Shown piece after piece: positions 55,652-64,000 of a stretch of DNA of 64,000 nt (position 1 is the first letter of the stretch; the number at the start of each line of letters is the position of its first letter). The translations under genes were made by a program, and so were the position numbers. Source of the stretch: Lysinibacillus sp. FSL W8-0992. Lineage in GTDB: Bacteria; Bacillota; Bacilli; Bacillales_A; Planococcaceae. The notes under the pieces were generated by a model that did not search any database, had not been told where the DNA came from, and was given only the letters and a program-made list of their open reading frames with translations. The stretch spans positions 2,170,001-2,234,000 of the forward strand of contig NZ_JBBOZQ010000001.1 in NCBI RefSeq assembly GCF_038008685.1, in the 5' to 3' direction.

Positions 55652-56098
55652 ATGGCAACAGGCACACATTCAGTAGAAGTACCCGTAGCAATCGAGCATG
55701 TATGGGAATTTGTTAGCGATATGGAAAAATGGGCAAAGCTTGTCCCAGGCTATAATGCACATACAATGATAGATGATAAGCAATCTACATGGACATTTAA
55801 AGGTAATGTTGGTGTACTGAAAAAAACAGTTGAAGTAGAAATTACAATTTTAGAGTGGACAGCACCATCAAAAGTAACGTTCAATTTAAAAGGGTTATCA
55901 GATAATTTCACAGGAAACGGTTATTTCCTTGCTGAAAGCATTGATGCAGACAATACAAAAATGACAGGCTTTTTAGAGGTAACAGCAGGGGGCTTAGCTG
56001 GTCCTGTTTTAAACCCTATCTTTAAGCCAATTGTTCCAAAAGCTACCCAAATTTTAACTGATCGTGTAGCAAATAAAATTAAAATGGTTAACGTATAA
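55652..56098 (+). CDS. SRPBCC / CoxG-family protein
   Basis: The 148-residue helix-grip protein begins VEVPVAIEHVWEFVSDMEKWAKLVPGYN, the normal start of SRPBCC domains (polyketide cyclase, CoxG). The middle WTFKGNVGVLKKTVEVEITILEW and end GFLEVTAGGLAGPVLNPIF are typical of CoxG. These proteins bind hydrophobic ligands. No carbon-monoxide dehydrogenase genes are nearby, so the CoxG label is about fold only. It is monocistronic. Confidence 0.85.
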   Translation: MATGTHSVEVPVAIEHVWEFVSDMEKWAKLVPGYNAHTMIDDKQSTWTFKGNVGVLKKTVEVEITILEWTAPSKVTFNLKGLSDNFTGNGYFLAESIDADNTKMTGFLEVTAGGLAGPVLNPIFKPIVPKATQILTDRVANKIKMVNV

Positions 56099-56102
56099 TC
56101 AT

Positions 56103-56140
56103 AAAAAGCATGCCTGATTAAATTCGGGCATGCTTTTTAT
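56103..56140 (+). terminator. Terminator of the SRPBCC gene
   Basis: AAAAAGCATGCC pairs with GGCATGCTTTTT around an 11-base loop; T-rich sequence follows. Confidence 0.85.
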
Positions 56141-56210
56141 ATGAAAGCTAACTTGCTAGTTGGCTAGCATACATTCCAATTGCAATTCATATGATGCAAA
56201 GGGAGGGATT

Positions 56211-56921
56211 ATTATCGAAAAGAAAACTTGGAATATGCGAGAGACATTTTGTTTTCCGGGGTACGGTTGCCCAACAGAAATTGCTGCTGTACAGATAAAG
56301 CCACAATGGCAGTCAATGCAATTAGAAGATTCTTTAAGATTAAATGGTATTTATCATATTACAGCGCATGTACGCTTTGATTTTCAAAACATGCAAACTT
56401 TCATGGATGCTGAAGACTTAATAAGTATTGATGCGCTTGATGTTCAAGGAGACACAGGTTATTTTGAGTATGCGGTCCCATTAAATGTTGATTTACCAAA
56501 AGAGGCAGCGATTGAGGACTTAATGGTAAAAGACATTCGTCCGATACTTACCAATCAAAAGTGCCAATTAGAATGGACAGTGACAAGTACGTTTAGCGAA
56601 TCGGTGCCAGTAGTCGAACAAGTCGATGCTTTAGAAGAAAAGCTTGTAGAAGCTACAACGCATGATGCAGTGGAAGAGTCTGCATTTGTTGCGCAATCTG
56701 TTCAAGTAAAGCAACCGACAACTGTAGAAGCTAGTGCAGCTATTTCAAAATCTAAACAATCTGCACCTGCCGAGCAAAAAATCGTCCTTAGAGAGTCTTC
56801 AAGCCTTACTGCTGTGCGAGAATCGAGTTCTTGGCATGAAGTGCCGACGATGATATGGGATTTAACAGAAGGCTATACACCACTCAAAGTTCGTGTATCA
56901 AATGATATCTTTCAAAAGTAA
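56211..56921 (+). CDS. SpoVID-like spore-coat morphogenesis protein without LysM, non-ATG start
   Basis: The gene sits where spoVID lies in B. subtilis (between hemL and valS). The N-terminal 130 residues resemble SpoVID: NMRETFCFPGYGCPTEIAAVQIKP, LRLNGIYHITAHV, ISIDALDVQGDTGYFEYAVPLNVDLPK. SpoVID helps the coat encase the spore. The C-terminus (WHEVPTMIWDLTEGYTPLKV) has no LysM domain, so it is a shorter variant. An ideal ribosome binding site GGGAGGG (56201-56207) is followed in frame by ATT, ATT, ATC and no ATG; the first ATG (56235) is 28 bases away and would cut into the conserved start. An ATT (56208 or 56211) or ATC (56214) start is therefore likely. Confidence 0.65.
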   Translation: MIEKKTWNMRETFCFPGYGCPTEIAAVQIKPQWQSMQLEDSLRLNGIYHITAHVRFDFQNMQTFMDAEDLISIDALDVQGDTGYFEYAVPLNVDLPKEAAIEDLMVKDIRPILTNQKCQLEWTVTSTFSESVPVVEQVDALEEKLVEATTHDAVEESAFVAQSVQVKQPTTVEASAAISKSKQSAPAEQKIVLRESSSLTAVRESSSWHEVPTMIWDLTEGYTPLKVRVSNDIFQK

Positions 56922-57092
56922 ATAGCATAGAAGCAGTAAAAGTAATAAGATGATAAGGTCGCCAGAAGTTGGGATGATTATGACACGTATAAACTGAAAA
57001 CCACAAATCGGTATAATAATTGTTCTACAATAAAATCGAAATTGTCGTAGCCAAGGTGGTAAAAGCCAAGGGTTATACTTACGTCGTCGCAT
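56898..57092 (-). CDS. Small membrane protein, conserved-looking
   Basis: The gene encodes 64 residues from the ATG at 57092 (AAAGGAAG upstream; a GTG at 57104 overlaps that site). It starts MRRRKYNPWLLPPWLRQF, a basic, Pro/Trp-rich head I have seen in small Bacillus proteins, then two hydrophobic segments (TIIIPICGFQFIRVIIIP and LIILLLLLLLCYLLL). The function is unknown. Its last 24 bases overlap the end of the convergent SpoVID-like gene, and no terminator separates them. Confidence 0.65.
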   Translation of the reverse strand: MRRRKYNPWLLPPWLRQFRFYCRTIIIPICGFQFIRVIIIPTSGDLIILLLLLLLCYLLLKDII

Positions 57093-57153
57093 ATGAATAG
57101 TCACTTCCTTTTTCTATTTACTTTTTAAGACTAGCTGAAATTGACGAAATCAC

Positions 57154-57183
57154 TTGAAAAAATACATGAATTTGCGGTACAAT
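57154..57183 (+). promoter_or_regulatory. Promoter of the valS leader
   Basis: TTGAAA (57154-57159) and TACAAT (57178-57183) are 18 bp apart, at the right place to start the T-box leader. Confidence 0.6.
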
Positions 57184-57189
57184 GTGTAA

Positions 57190-57541
57190 AATCGAATATG
57201 GATGCTATGACAGGGAAGAGTAGATTATTTGTGCAATTATAGAGAGGAAACGGTAGCTGAAAAGTTTCTATTTGTGCGTAATTGAACGTAGCCCTCGAGC
57301 AGCTTTAGTGAACTAGTAGTAGTTAAAGCCGGTTAAACACCGTTAACGAATTGAGAGCCAGTTGTAATAAGCTTAAGTAAATCAAGCATGAATCATTATT
57401 TCGAGATGATAAGGGCATTTAGAGCACTTATTAAATGACAAATAGTGGTGTGTAAGAGTACTAATCTTAAAATGCTGGAATTAAAGGTGGTACCGCGAAC
57501 TTAAACTCCTTCGTCCTTTTGTTGACGATAGGAGTTTTTTT
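57190..57541 (+). promoter_or_regulatory. T-box leader controlling valS
   Basis: This is a tRNA-sensing leader. The T-box AAAGGTGGTACCGCG lies at 57483-57497; the UGGU bulge should pair with the 3' end of tRNA(Val). Upstream, the stem I elements AGTA, AGAGAGGAAAC and GGTAGCTGAAAAG are present (57218-57270), and a likely valine specifier GTA lies in TGAACGTAGCC (57282-57292). The terminator AAACTCCT/AGGAGTTT plus T run is at 57503-57541. Uncharged tRNA(Val) should favour read-through into valS. Confidence 0.93.
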
Positions 57542-57550
57542 ATTTGCTAA

Positions 57551-57703
57551 AAAGATGTATGCATTTTATTAGCAAATAAGCCACGTGCAATTGTCACGGA
57601 TTTATTCGGTGTGAATACACTGAAAAATCAAGACGAGTGGTTATCTAGTTTGCCAAAGCTGACGTATGTCAAAATTATTTACCAACAGGAGGAGACAATA
57701 TGA
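57551..57703 (+). other. Coding-like open frame between the T-box and valS
   Basis: From 57551, 50 codons are open (KDVCILLANKPRAIVTDLFG... ending [13 protein letters not shown]) and stop at TGA 57701-57703, overlapping the valS ATG as ATGA. Codon and residue mix look like real protein, but there is no ATG and no good ribosome binding site; a GTG at 57611 could give 30 residues. It is either a fragment of a lost gene or a short coupled leader. Confidence 0.4.
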
Positions 57704-60345
57704 CAGAAAACATTTCAATGCCTACGAAATATGATCCACAATCAATTGAAACGGGTCGCTATGAATGGTGGTTACAAGGTAAATTTTTCGAAGCACAACC
57801 TGAAAGCGGAAAGGAACCATATTCCATCGTAATTCCACCACCAAACGTAACAGGTAAATTACACCTTGGTCATGCTTGGGATACAACGTTACAAGATATT
57901 TTAATCCGTATGAAGCGCATGCAAGGTTTTGATGCACTTTGGTTACCAGGAATGGACCATGCAGGTATTGCAACTCAAGCAAAAGTAGAAGCAAAACTGC
58001 GTGAGGATAATATTACACGTTATGATTTAGGACGTGAAAAATTCCTAGAAAAAACTTGGGAGTGGAAAGAAGAGTATGCTGGGCACATTCGCTCACAATG
58101 GGCGAAGCTTGGCCTTGCATTAGACTACTCTCGTGAACGTTTCACACTCGATACAGGTCTATCAGATGCTGTTAAAACGGTTTTCGTTCAATTATATGAG
58201 AAAGGCTTAATTTATCGCGGTGAGCGTATTATTAACTGGGACCCAGCAGCGAAAACAGCCTTATCGGATATTGAAGTAATCTATCAAGATGTTCAAGGTG
58301 CATTCTACCACATGAAATACCCATTAGCAGATGGCTCGGGCTATGTGGAAGTTGCAACAACACGCCCTGAAACAATGCTTGGTGACTCTGGTGTAGCAGT
58401 TCACCCGAACGATGAGCGTTATCAACACTTAATTGGTAAAACAGTTATTTTACCAATTGTGGGCCGTGAAATTCCAATCGTAGCAGATGATTACGTTGAT
58501 ATGGAATTCGGTACAGGCGTTGTAAAAATGACTCCAGCCCATGATCCGAATGACTTTGAAGTTGGTAACCGTCATAACTTAGAACGAATTCTTGTTATGA
58601 ACGAAGATGGCACAATGAATGAGCTTGCTGGTAAATACAATGGCATGGATCGTTTTGAATGCCGTAAACAAATCGTAGCAGACTTACAAGAAGCGGGTGT
58701 CTTAATCAACATTGAAGAGCATGTGCACTCTGTAGGGCACTCTGAACGTTCTGGAGCGGTTGTAGAGCCTTACCTATCAGCACAATGGTTCGTTAAAATG
58801 CAACCACTTGCAGATGCCTCTTTAGAGCTTCAAAAAGACGAGGAAGGTAAAGTAAATTTCGTTCCATCACGTTTTGAAAACACATATTCTCGTTGGATGG
58901 AGAATATCCGTGACTGGTGTATCTCTCGCCAATTATGGTGGGGACACCAAATTCCTGCCTGGTATCACAATGAAACAGGCGAGATTTACGTAGGGAAAGA
59001 AGCTCCTGCTGATGCAGAAAATTGGACACAAGATGAAGATGTATTAGATACATGGTTCTCATCTGCACTATGGCCATTTTCTACAATGGGTTGGCCGGAC
59101 GAGGCAAATGAAGAATATCAACGTTACTATCCAACAAGTACGCTTGTAACGGGCTATGATATTATTTTCTTCTGGGTTTCTCGTATGATATTCCAAGGTA
59201 TTGAATTTACAGAACAACGCCCATTCAAAGATGTATTAATCCATGGATTAGTACGTGATGGTGAAGGACGTAAGATGAGTAAATCACTTGGTAATGGTGT
59301 GGACCCTATGGATGTTATTGAGAAATACGGTGCTGATTCACTTCGTTATTTCTTAGCAACAGGCTCTTCTCCGGGTCAAGATTTACGTTATACAACTGAA
59401 AAAGTAGAGTCTGTTTGGAACTTTGCTAATAAAATTTGGAATGCTTCTCGTTTTGCATTAATGAACATGGATGGTATGACGTATGATGAAATCGACTTGA
59501 CTGGTGAAAAATCAGTGGCTGATAAGTGGATTCTGACTCGTTTAAATGAGACGATTGAACGTGTAACATCATTAGCAGAACGCTATGAATTCGGTGAAGT
59601 AGGTCGTGAACTATATAACTTCATTTGGGATGATTTCTGTTCTTGGTATATTGAAATGGCGAAATTACCAATGAATGGTGAAGACGAAGCTGCTAAAAAA
59701 ACGACTCGCTCTATATTAGCTTATGTACTAGACCAAACAATGCGTCTATTACATCCGCTTATGCCATTCATTACAGAAGAAATTTGGCAACACTTACCGC
59801 ATGAAGGTGAGTCGATTACAGTTGCAGCATGGCCAACTGTACGCACAGACCTTCACTTTGCAGAGGAAGCAGACAATATGAAGCTTCTTATGGATATTAT
59901 ACGTTCAGTGCGCAATATTCGTGCGGAAGTTAACACACCAATGAGCAAAAAAGTACCATTATACATTTCTGCTAAGGATGCTGCTACGGTTACCATTCTT
60001 GAAGCCAATAAAGGCTATTTAGAAAAATTCTGTAATCCAGAGTCATTAACAATTGGTGAAGGCTTAGAGGCTCCAGGACAGTCTATGACTGCTGTAGTAA
60101 CAGGGGCAGAGCTATTCTTACCACTTGTGGGACTGATCAACCTGGAAGAAGAGATTGCTCGTCTTGAAAAAGAATTAGAAAAATGGGCTAAAGAAGTGAA
60201 GCTTGTAACTGGTAAGCTGTCAAATGAAAAATTTGTTTCAAAAGCACCAGAAGCGTTGGTTAACGCAGAACGCGAAAAATTAGCGGACTATGAAGAAAAA
60301 CATGCCGTTGTATTAAAACGTTTAGAAGAACTAAAAAATATGTAA
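57700..60345 (+). CDS. valS: Valyl-tRNA synthetase
   Basis: The 881-residue class I synthetase has AGGAGGAG before the ATG. It has the HIGH motif variant [13 protein letters not shown], the editing domain ([18 protein letters not shown]), KMSKS in [10 protein letters not shown], the anticodon-binding domain, and the C-terminal coiled coil ([20 protein letters not shown]). It attaches valine to tRNA(Val) and edits mischarged threonine. It is controlled by the upstream T-box. Confidence 0.98.
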   Translation: MTENISMPTKYDPQSIETGRYEWWLQGKFFEAQPESGKEPYSIVIPPPNVTGKLHLGHAWDTTLQDILIRMKRMQGFDALWLPGMDHAGIATQAKVEAKLREDNITRYDLGREKFLEKTWEWKEEYAGHIRSQWAKLGLALDYSRERFTLDTGLSDAVKTVFVQLYEKGLIYRGERIINWDPAAKTALSDIEVIYQDVQGAFYHMKYPLADGSGYVEVATTRPETMLGDSGVAVHPNDERYQHLIGKTVILPIVGREIPIVADDYVDMEFGTGVVKMTPAHDPNDFEVGNRHNLERILVMNEDGTMNELAGKYNGMDRFECRKQIVADLQEAGVLINIEEHVHSVGHSERSGAVVEPYLSAQWFVKMQPLADASLELQKDEEGKVNFVPSRFENTYSRWMENIRDWCISRQLWWGHQIPAWYHNETGEIYVGKEAPADAENWTQDEDVLDTWFSSALWPFSTMGWPDEANEEYQRYYPTSTLVTGYDIIFFWVSRMIFQGIEFTEQRPFKDVLIHGLVRDGEGRKMSKSLGNGVDPMDVIEKYGADSLRYFLATGSSPGQDLRYTTEKVESVWNFANKIWNASRFALMNMDGMTYDEIDLTGEKSVADKWILTRLNETIERVTSLAERYEFGEVGRELYNFIWDDFCSWYIEMAKLPMNGEDEAAKKTTRSILAYVLDQTMRLLHPLMPFITEEIWQHLPHEGESITVAAWPTVRTDLHFAEEADNMKLLMDIIRSVRNIRAEVNTPMSKKVPLYISAKDAATVTILEANKGYLEKFCNPESLTIGEGLEAPGQSMTAVVTGAELFLPLVGLINLEEEIARLEKELEKWAKEVKLVTGKLSNEKFVSKAPEALVNAEREKLADYEEKHAVVLKRLEELKNM

Positions 60346-60361
60346 TAACATAGTGAATGAT

Positions 60362-60405
60362 AGAAACAGCAGATGGCGAAAAAGTCATCTGCTGTTTTTC
60401 TTTTT
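60362..60405 (+). terminator. Terminator of valS
   Basis: A perfect 12-bp stem AAACAGCAGATG/CATCTGCTGTTT has a 10-base loop and is followed by TTCTTTTT. Confidence 0.9.
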
Positions 60406-60477
60406 ATAAGCCAAAAGATATGTGTTGAGTTAGGAAAAAATGTATAGTATCATACAATGTAGTTAGTATAATAGATA

Positions 60478-60568
60478 AAGGCAAACTATCCGAAAGGTTA
60501 GGACGCAAAGCCTAGGGTCTAAGGTGAAGAGAGAATTGTTTTCTTTCAACTACGATTGCCTGGTTACC
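60478..60568 (+). promoter_or_regulatory. Cyclic-di-GMP-I riboswitch (GEMM)
   Basis: The conserved core is clear: AAAGGCAAACTATCCGAAAG, then GGTTAGGACGCAAAGCCTAG with the invariant GGACGCAAAGCC (60501-60512), GGGTCTAAGG, and the closing GATTGCCTGGTTACC (60554-60568). A GAAA tetraloop caps P1b. TATAAT lies just upstream (60467-60472). A terminator follows at 60597-60630. It should sense c-di-GMP and control the gene at 60672. Confidence 0.95.
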
Positions 60569-60596
60569 ATTTAAAGTAATTTCATTTAATTTTATG

Positions 60597-60630
60597 GCTA
60601 TTCTATATTGATTAGAATGGCTTTTTTCTT
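60597..60630 (+). terminator. Expression-platform terminator of the riboswitch
   Basis: GGCTATTCT pairs with AGAATGGCT (one wobble), followed by TTTTTTC, between the aptamer and the gene. Whether c-di-GMP favours or prevents it cannot be read with certainty. Confidence 0.75.
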
Positions 60631-60671
60631 TGGTATGAAAAAGTTATGAAAAATAAAAATGGAGGTTTATC

Positions 60672-61073
60672 ATGTCTGGAAATATTGGAACAATAGTTGT
60701 GAAGGTGAACAAAGCCTGTGATGATTTAGATTTTGTTAATGCAAGAGGGCTGATAGAGGCAAATCTACTAAAGCTATCGGAAGCGAAATACTATCGTTTA
60801 TTAAACGCAAGCGGGCGCGTTCTTATTAAACATGTTTTAGCGAATAGCAATGGGCAAAATGAAGTGAAGAAAACATTAACACGTACAGATTTACTAGTTA
60901 TTAATAAGATTAATGAGTATTGTTCAAATTTTGATATTTCGATGTTGAAAAGAACATTAAAGAACTCGTTTGAATTAGTGCAAAGATCGGATGTTTTGCC
61001 ACTTTTAAATAATGATGCAAAAATTATTTTAGATGATATGGGTGCGCTATTAGGTGTCCATCAATTACAATAA
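60672..61073 (+). CDS. Unknown protein under c-di-GMP riboswitch control
   Basis: The gene encodes 133 residues with GGAGG before the ATG. It is an all-helical, soluble-looking protein without signal peptide (VNKACDDLDFVNARGLIEANLLKLSEAKYYRLLNASGRVLI; LKRTLKNSFELVQRSDVLPLLNNDAKIIL). I do not recognise the family. The riboswitch implies a role in the motile-to-sessile switch, in motility or in the cell surface. It is monocistronic, ending in a terminator. Confidence 0.8.
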   Translation: MSGNIGTIVVKVNKACDDLDFVNARGLIEANLLKLSEAKYYRLLNASGRVLIKHVLANSNGQNEVKKTLTRTDLLVINKINEYCSNFDISMLKRTLKNSFELVQRSDVLPLLNNDAKIILDDMGALLGVHQLQ

Positions 61074-61105
61074 TTTGCTGTTTATTTGAAATAAACTAGT
61101 TGAAA

Positions 61106-61150
61106 ACACACAGATAATCACTCCTAAAGTGCTTTTCTGTGTGTTTTTAA
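61106..61150 (+). terminator. Terminator of the riboswitch-controlled gene
   Basis: ACACACAG pairs with CTGTGTGT, with an inner CACT/AGTG stem; TTTTTAAA follows. A short palindrome GTGCCTGGCAC lies at 61172-61182. Confidence 0.8.
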
Positions 61151-61214
61151 AATTGTGTCTGAATTGTTTGTGTGCCTGGCACCCTTTATACTAGAGTGAG
61201 AGGGAGTGTTTCTT

Positions 61215-62507
61215 TTGTTTACAACGATAAAAGCATGTACAGATTTTATTTTTACATTAAAAGCAGTTGATTTTAAACGTGAGCCATTAGTAATGATGCG
61301 TGAAGTATTGGCCCGTTTGGGAGACCCACAAAACAAGCTACGAACTATACATTTAGCTGGTTCTAATGGCAAGGGGTCTACAGTAAACGTATTGAGGGAA
61401 ATGTTAGAGGATGCAGGTTATCGAGTAGGAGCTTTTACTTCTCCACATTTAACACGCGTTAATGAACGAATGACTATCAATGGCACGCAAATTTCTGACG
61501 AGCAATTTTTACAGTATATGAACAATATCGCTTCAATTATTGAGGCGCATTATAATGGGGACTATCCGAGCTTTTTTGAAGTCGTAACACTTATTATGTT
61601 CCAGTATTTTGCTGAAGAAGAAGTAGATTTTGCACTAATTGAAACAGGGCTTGGCGGTCGTTTAGATGCGACAAATGTCATCACACCACTTGTTTCAATT
61701 ATTACGACAATTTCATTGGAGCATACAGCATTTTTAGGCGATACGTATGCGAAAGTTGCATTTGAAAAGGCAGGTATTATTAAAGAAGGAGTACCTGTTG
61801 TGGTAGGGGTTAAAAACGATGAGGCGCTTGATGTTATTCAAAAAGTTGCACAAGAACGTCATGCGGAATGCCTTGTTTTAGGAAACTATTTTCACGTAGT
61901 GGCAAAAAATCAAGGGATTGTTATGCAAACCTTCAACTATCGTAACGCAAATGTTGAAATAAATAATATTCAACTAAAAATGGCTGGTGAGCATCAAATT
62001 GCGAATGCCAGTCTTGCCATTACAGCGATGGATATTTTACGTGAGCAAGGACATATTCAACTAACAGAACAATCAATGCGTCAGGCGTTGCAAAATGCTC
62101 AGTGGGCAGGCCGCTTTGAACAATTTCCAAATAATATCGTGCTAGACGGTGCTCATAATTCTGAAGGAACAGCCGCGTTGATTCAAACACTTCAGACTGT
62201 TTATCCAAATCATCATTATCGCTTCATTTATGCAGCGCTGTCTGATAAGGATCATGCAAATAGTATTGCATTAATGGATGGAATCGCTTCATCCATGTCC
62301 TTTACGCAAATTGGAATGCCAAATGCCATGCCAGCTGAAAAATTAGCGATGCTGTCTACGCATAATGACAAACAATATGATGCAAATTGGCAAGCAATCG
62401 TCCGTTCTGTTATACAAAGCAAGGGCCTTCACGATATTGTTGTTATTACTGGCTCACTTTATTTTATAGCGGAAGTTCGCCAATGGTTGCAGGAGGAAGT
62501 ACGATGA
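61215..62507 (+). CDS. folC: Folylpolyglutamate synthase / dihydrofolate synthase
   Basis: The gene encodes 430 residues from a TTG at 61215 (AGAGGGAG upstream; a GTG at 61206 overlaps that site). It adds glutamate to folates and may also make dihydrofolate. It has the P-loop GSNGKGST, the family marks TSPHLTRVNERM and GLGGRLDATNV, EHTAFLGDT, and the C-terminal DGAHNSEG. This is the standard folC after valS. The second folC-like gene overlaps its stop by 4 bases. Confidence 0.95.
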   Translation: MFTTIKACTDFIFTLKAVDFKREPLVMMREVLARLGDPQNKLRTIHLAGSNGKGSTVNVLREMLEDAGYRVGAFTSPHLTRVNERMTINGTQISDEQFLQYMNNIASIIEAHYNGDYPSFFEVVTLIMFQYFAEEEVDFALIETGLGGRLDATNVITPLVSIITTISLEHTAFLGDTYAKVAFEKAGIIKEGVPVVVGVKNDEALDVIQKVAQERHAECLVLGNYFHVVAKNQGIVMQTFNYRNANVEINNIQLKMAGEHQIANASLAITAMDILREQGHIQLTEQSMRQALQNAQWAGRFEQFPNNIVLDGAHNSEGTAALIQTLQTVYPNHHYRFIYAALSDKDHANSIALMDGIASSMSFTQIGMPNAMPAEKLAMLSTHNDKQYDANWQAIVRSVIQSKGLHDIVVITGSLYFIAEVRQWLQEEVR

Positions 62508-63763
62508 TTCCACAGTTTGATATATATAAGAAAAAATGGGCAATAACAAGCGATGATATCATTAAGCCTGGTCTAAAAGCTATTGAAGAGGCATTAGCGC
62601 TCGTAGGAAACCCAGAGAGAAAACTACAGATTGTACATCTTGCAGGTACGAACGGCAAAGGCTCAACACTTACATTTTTAGAGTCAATTGCACAGGAGCA
62701 TGGCTTAAAAGTAGGCAAGTTTATGTCTCCATGCATTTTAAATGTGCATGACCAAATTCAAGTAACGAAAAAGCCCATTACAGAAGTAGAGATGGATCGC
62801 GTTTTTCAACAAATGAAAAGCGCTGGACTTAGCGGTAAACTAACAGATTTCGAATTATTAACGGTTGCTGCATTCTTGCACTTTGTTAATTGTGATGTCG
62901 ATGTGGCTTTAATTGAAGCAGGAATGGGTGGCTTATTGGATAGCACCAATGTAGTGATGCCAATTGTCTCCATTATTCCAAGTATAGCGCTCGAGCATAC
63001 GAAATTTTTAGGCTCAACAATCGAAAGTATTGCTGAGCATAAAGCAGGGATTATTAAACAAAATCGTCCAGTTGTTATAGGTGAGGTACCTTTACAAGCG
63101 AAGGCAATAATTAATAATGTAGCAAATGCAAAGCAAGCACCAATTCTTGAGCTTAAAAAACAATTTACGCTAGAGCAGTCGAATCATTATGAGTGCTATA
63201 AAAATAATGAAAAAAACATCTGTATCTCCAATCTTACACGTAATATGAAAGGGCCACATCAAGGAAATAATATGGCATTAGCCATCACTGCTTTTATCGA
63301 AGTGGCTACAGTACTAGACGTTGCTATTAACGAAGAAAGTATACGCCGTGGAATAAAAGTGGCACGTATTTTAGGACGATTTGAAGAAGTAATGCCTAAT
63401 ATTATTTTTGACGGTGCACATAATCCTGCTAGTGCAGAGAAATTGGTAGAAACTGTTCGTCTTGAATTTCCTAATGAGTCGGTTACCTTCGTTATCGGCA
63501 TATTAGGTGATAAAGATGTAAAAGAAGTTTTGCAATACTTTGAGCAAATAAGTGATAGCTTTTATTTTGTTGATTTTGATAATCCACGTGCAATGTCAGC
63601 AAAAGATATGGTAGAACTAAGTAATGCACCGCACAAAGCGGTTTTAAGTGATTATCTTCAATTTATTCAGCAGCAATCAGAAAATAAATGTAGAACTATT
63701 GTATCAGGCTCTTTATATTTGTTAACAGAAGTGCGTAATAGGTTGCTACAACAAAACAATTAG
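62504..63763 (+). CDS. Second, divergent FolC-like protein
   Basis: The gene encodes 419 residues from the ATG at 62504 (GGAGGAAG upstream), overlapping folC as ATGA. It has the same fold: P-loop GTNGKGST, EHTKFLGST, GRFEEVMPNIIFDGAHNPAS. But key folate-site stretches differ from its neighbour: SPHL becomes SPCIL, ERM becomes DQI, and GGRLDATNV becomes GGLLDSTNV. In B. subtilis comC follows folC here. It may be a specialised ligase acting on folate or another carboxylate, or a regulatory partner of FolC. Confidence 0.88.
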   Translation: MIPQFDIYKKKWAITSDDIIKPGLKAIEEALALVGNPERKLQIVHLAGTNGKGSTLTFLESIAQEHGLKVGKFMSPCILNVHDQIQVTKKPITEVEMDRVFQQMKSAGLSGKLTDFELLTVAAFLHFVNCDVDVALIEAGMGGLLDSTNVVMPIVSIIPSIALEHTKFLGSTIESIAEHKAGIIKQNRPVVIGEVPLQAKAIINNVANAKQAPILELKKQFTLEQSNHYECYKNNEKNICISNLTRNMKGPHQGNNMALAITAFIEVATVLDVAINEESIRRGIKVARILGRFEEVMPNIIFDGAHNPASAEKLVETVRLEFPNESVTFVIGILGDKDVKEVLQYFEQISDSFYFVDFDNPRAMSAKDMVELSNAPHKAVLSDYLQFIQQQSENKCRTIVSGSLYLLTEVRNRLLQQNN

Positions 63764-64000
63764 GTACGTTAAGCCATTTTCACCTCATTGCGTCAAATTA
63801 TGTATATGTAATTGTTAGAAGGACAAGCAATTCGTCATCGTTCTACTGAAAACAACGTAACATTACTTTTGATAAATTACAGGTTTTCTGAATTTAGCAG
63901 AAGTTTGATACAAGCTATGCACTGCTTTCTATAATACCTAGCCCAAATGACCAAGAGAACACAAAAACATCGGCTAGATAGGATGATGTGACGAGCTTTG
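63764..64000. other. Intergenic sequence at the window end
   Basis: No gene, clear terminator or known RNA is visible in these 237 bases; only a loose GAAAAC/GTTTTC inverted repeat occurs. It may be the upstream region of the next gene. Confidence 0.4.

Overview
The window comes from a low-GC, endospore-forming member of the Bacillales, most likely Lysinibacillus or a close relative in the Planococcaceae. Three things point there. The gene at 234-1244 is nearly the same as the penicillin V acylase known from Lysinibacillus sphaericus. The blocks ysoA-tig-clpX-lonA-ysxC and hemAXCDBL-(spoVID-like)-valS-folC follow Bacillus gene order. Sporulation-type small proteins are present (YjcZ family, SpoVID-like). 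The genes are AT-rich, often start with TTG or GTG, and most end at clear intrinsic terminators. I saw no rRNA, tRNA, CRISPR array, intact insertion sequence or prophage.

Layout. 1-7.6 kb is an accessory stretch: penicillin V acylase, a MocR-type regulator with three matching operator-like repeat pairs, yfmQ, several small genes of unknown function, a DUF4256 protein, a YjcZ peptide and a decayed gene end beside palindromic repeats. 7.7-14.4 kb is a divergent peptide ABC transporter: a fused two-domain ATPase on the minus strand, then two permeases with long extra N-terminal parts and a substrate-binding lipoprotein whose fold order looks circularly permuted. 14.5-28 kb is a mixed region: a ketosynthase lacking one catalytic His, a GGDEF-EAL protein, a secreted SH3-like protein, a pair of mini-genes, a SET-domain protein, a cold-shock protein, a TetR-hydrolase-Lpd operon with two near-identical operators, YugN, Nudix, a sugar-dehydrogenase-like lipoprotein and a universal stress protein. 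28.2-32 kb is qoxABCD (minus strand), the aa3 menaquinol oxidase.

32.7-42.5 kb holds two minus-strand genes, then the protein-quality block ysoA, tig, clpX, lonA, ysxC and a YjfB-family gene. Compared with B. subtilis, lonB is missing between clpX and lonA. In place of ysxD there is a 6.2-kb set of three exported proteins (42.7-48.8 kb), one with C-terminal SLH repeats and one with SLH-like repeats plus a von Willebrand A domain. 49.1-55.5 kb is the complete route from glutamyl-tRNA to uroporphyrinogen III (hemA, X, C, D, B, L), with a PerR-like box upstream. 55.6-63.8 kb has an SRPBCC protein, a SpoVID-like gene without a normal start codon, a T-box-controlled valS, an unknown gene behind a cyclic-di-GMP-I riboswitch, and two overlapping folC-like genes.

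The most unusual items are the circularly permuted SBP_bac_5 protein, the MocR operator set with exact 24-bp spacing, the c-di-GMP-controlled unknown gene, the mosaic lpd gene, the tandem divergent FolC pair, and a non-coding 500-bp block upstream of clpX that I could not explain.
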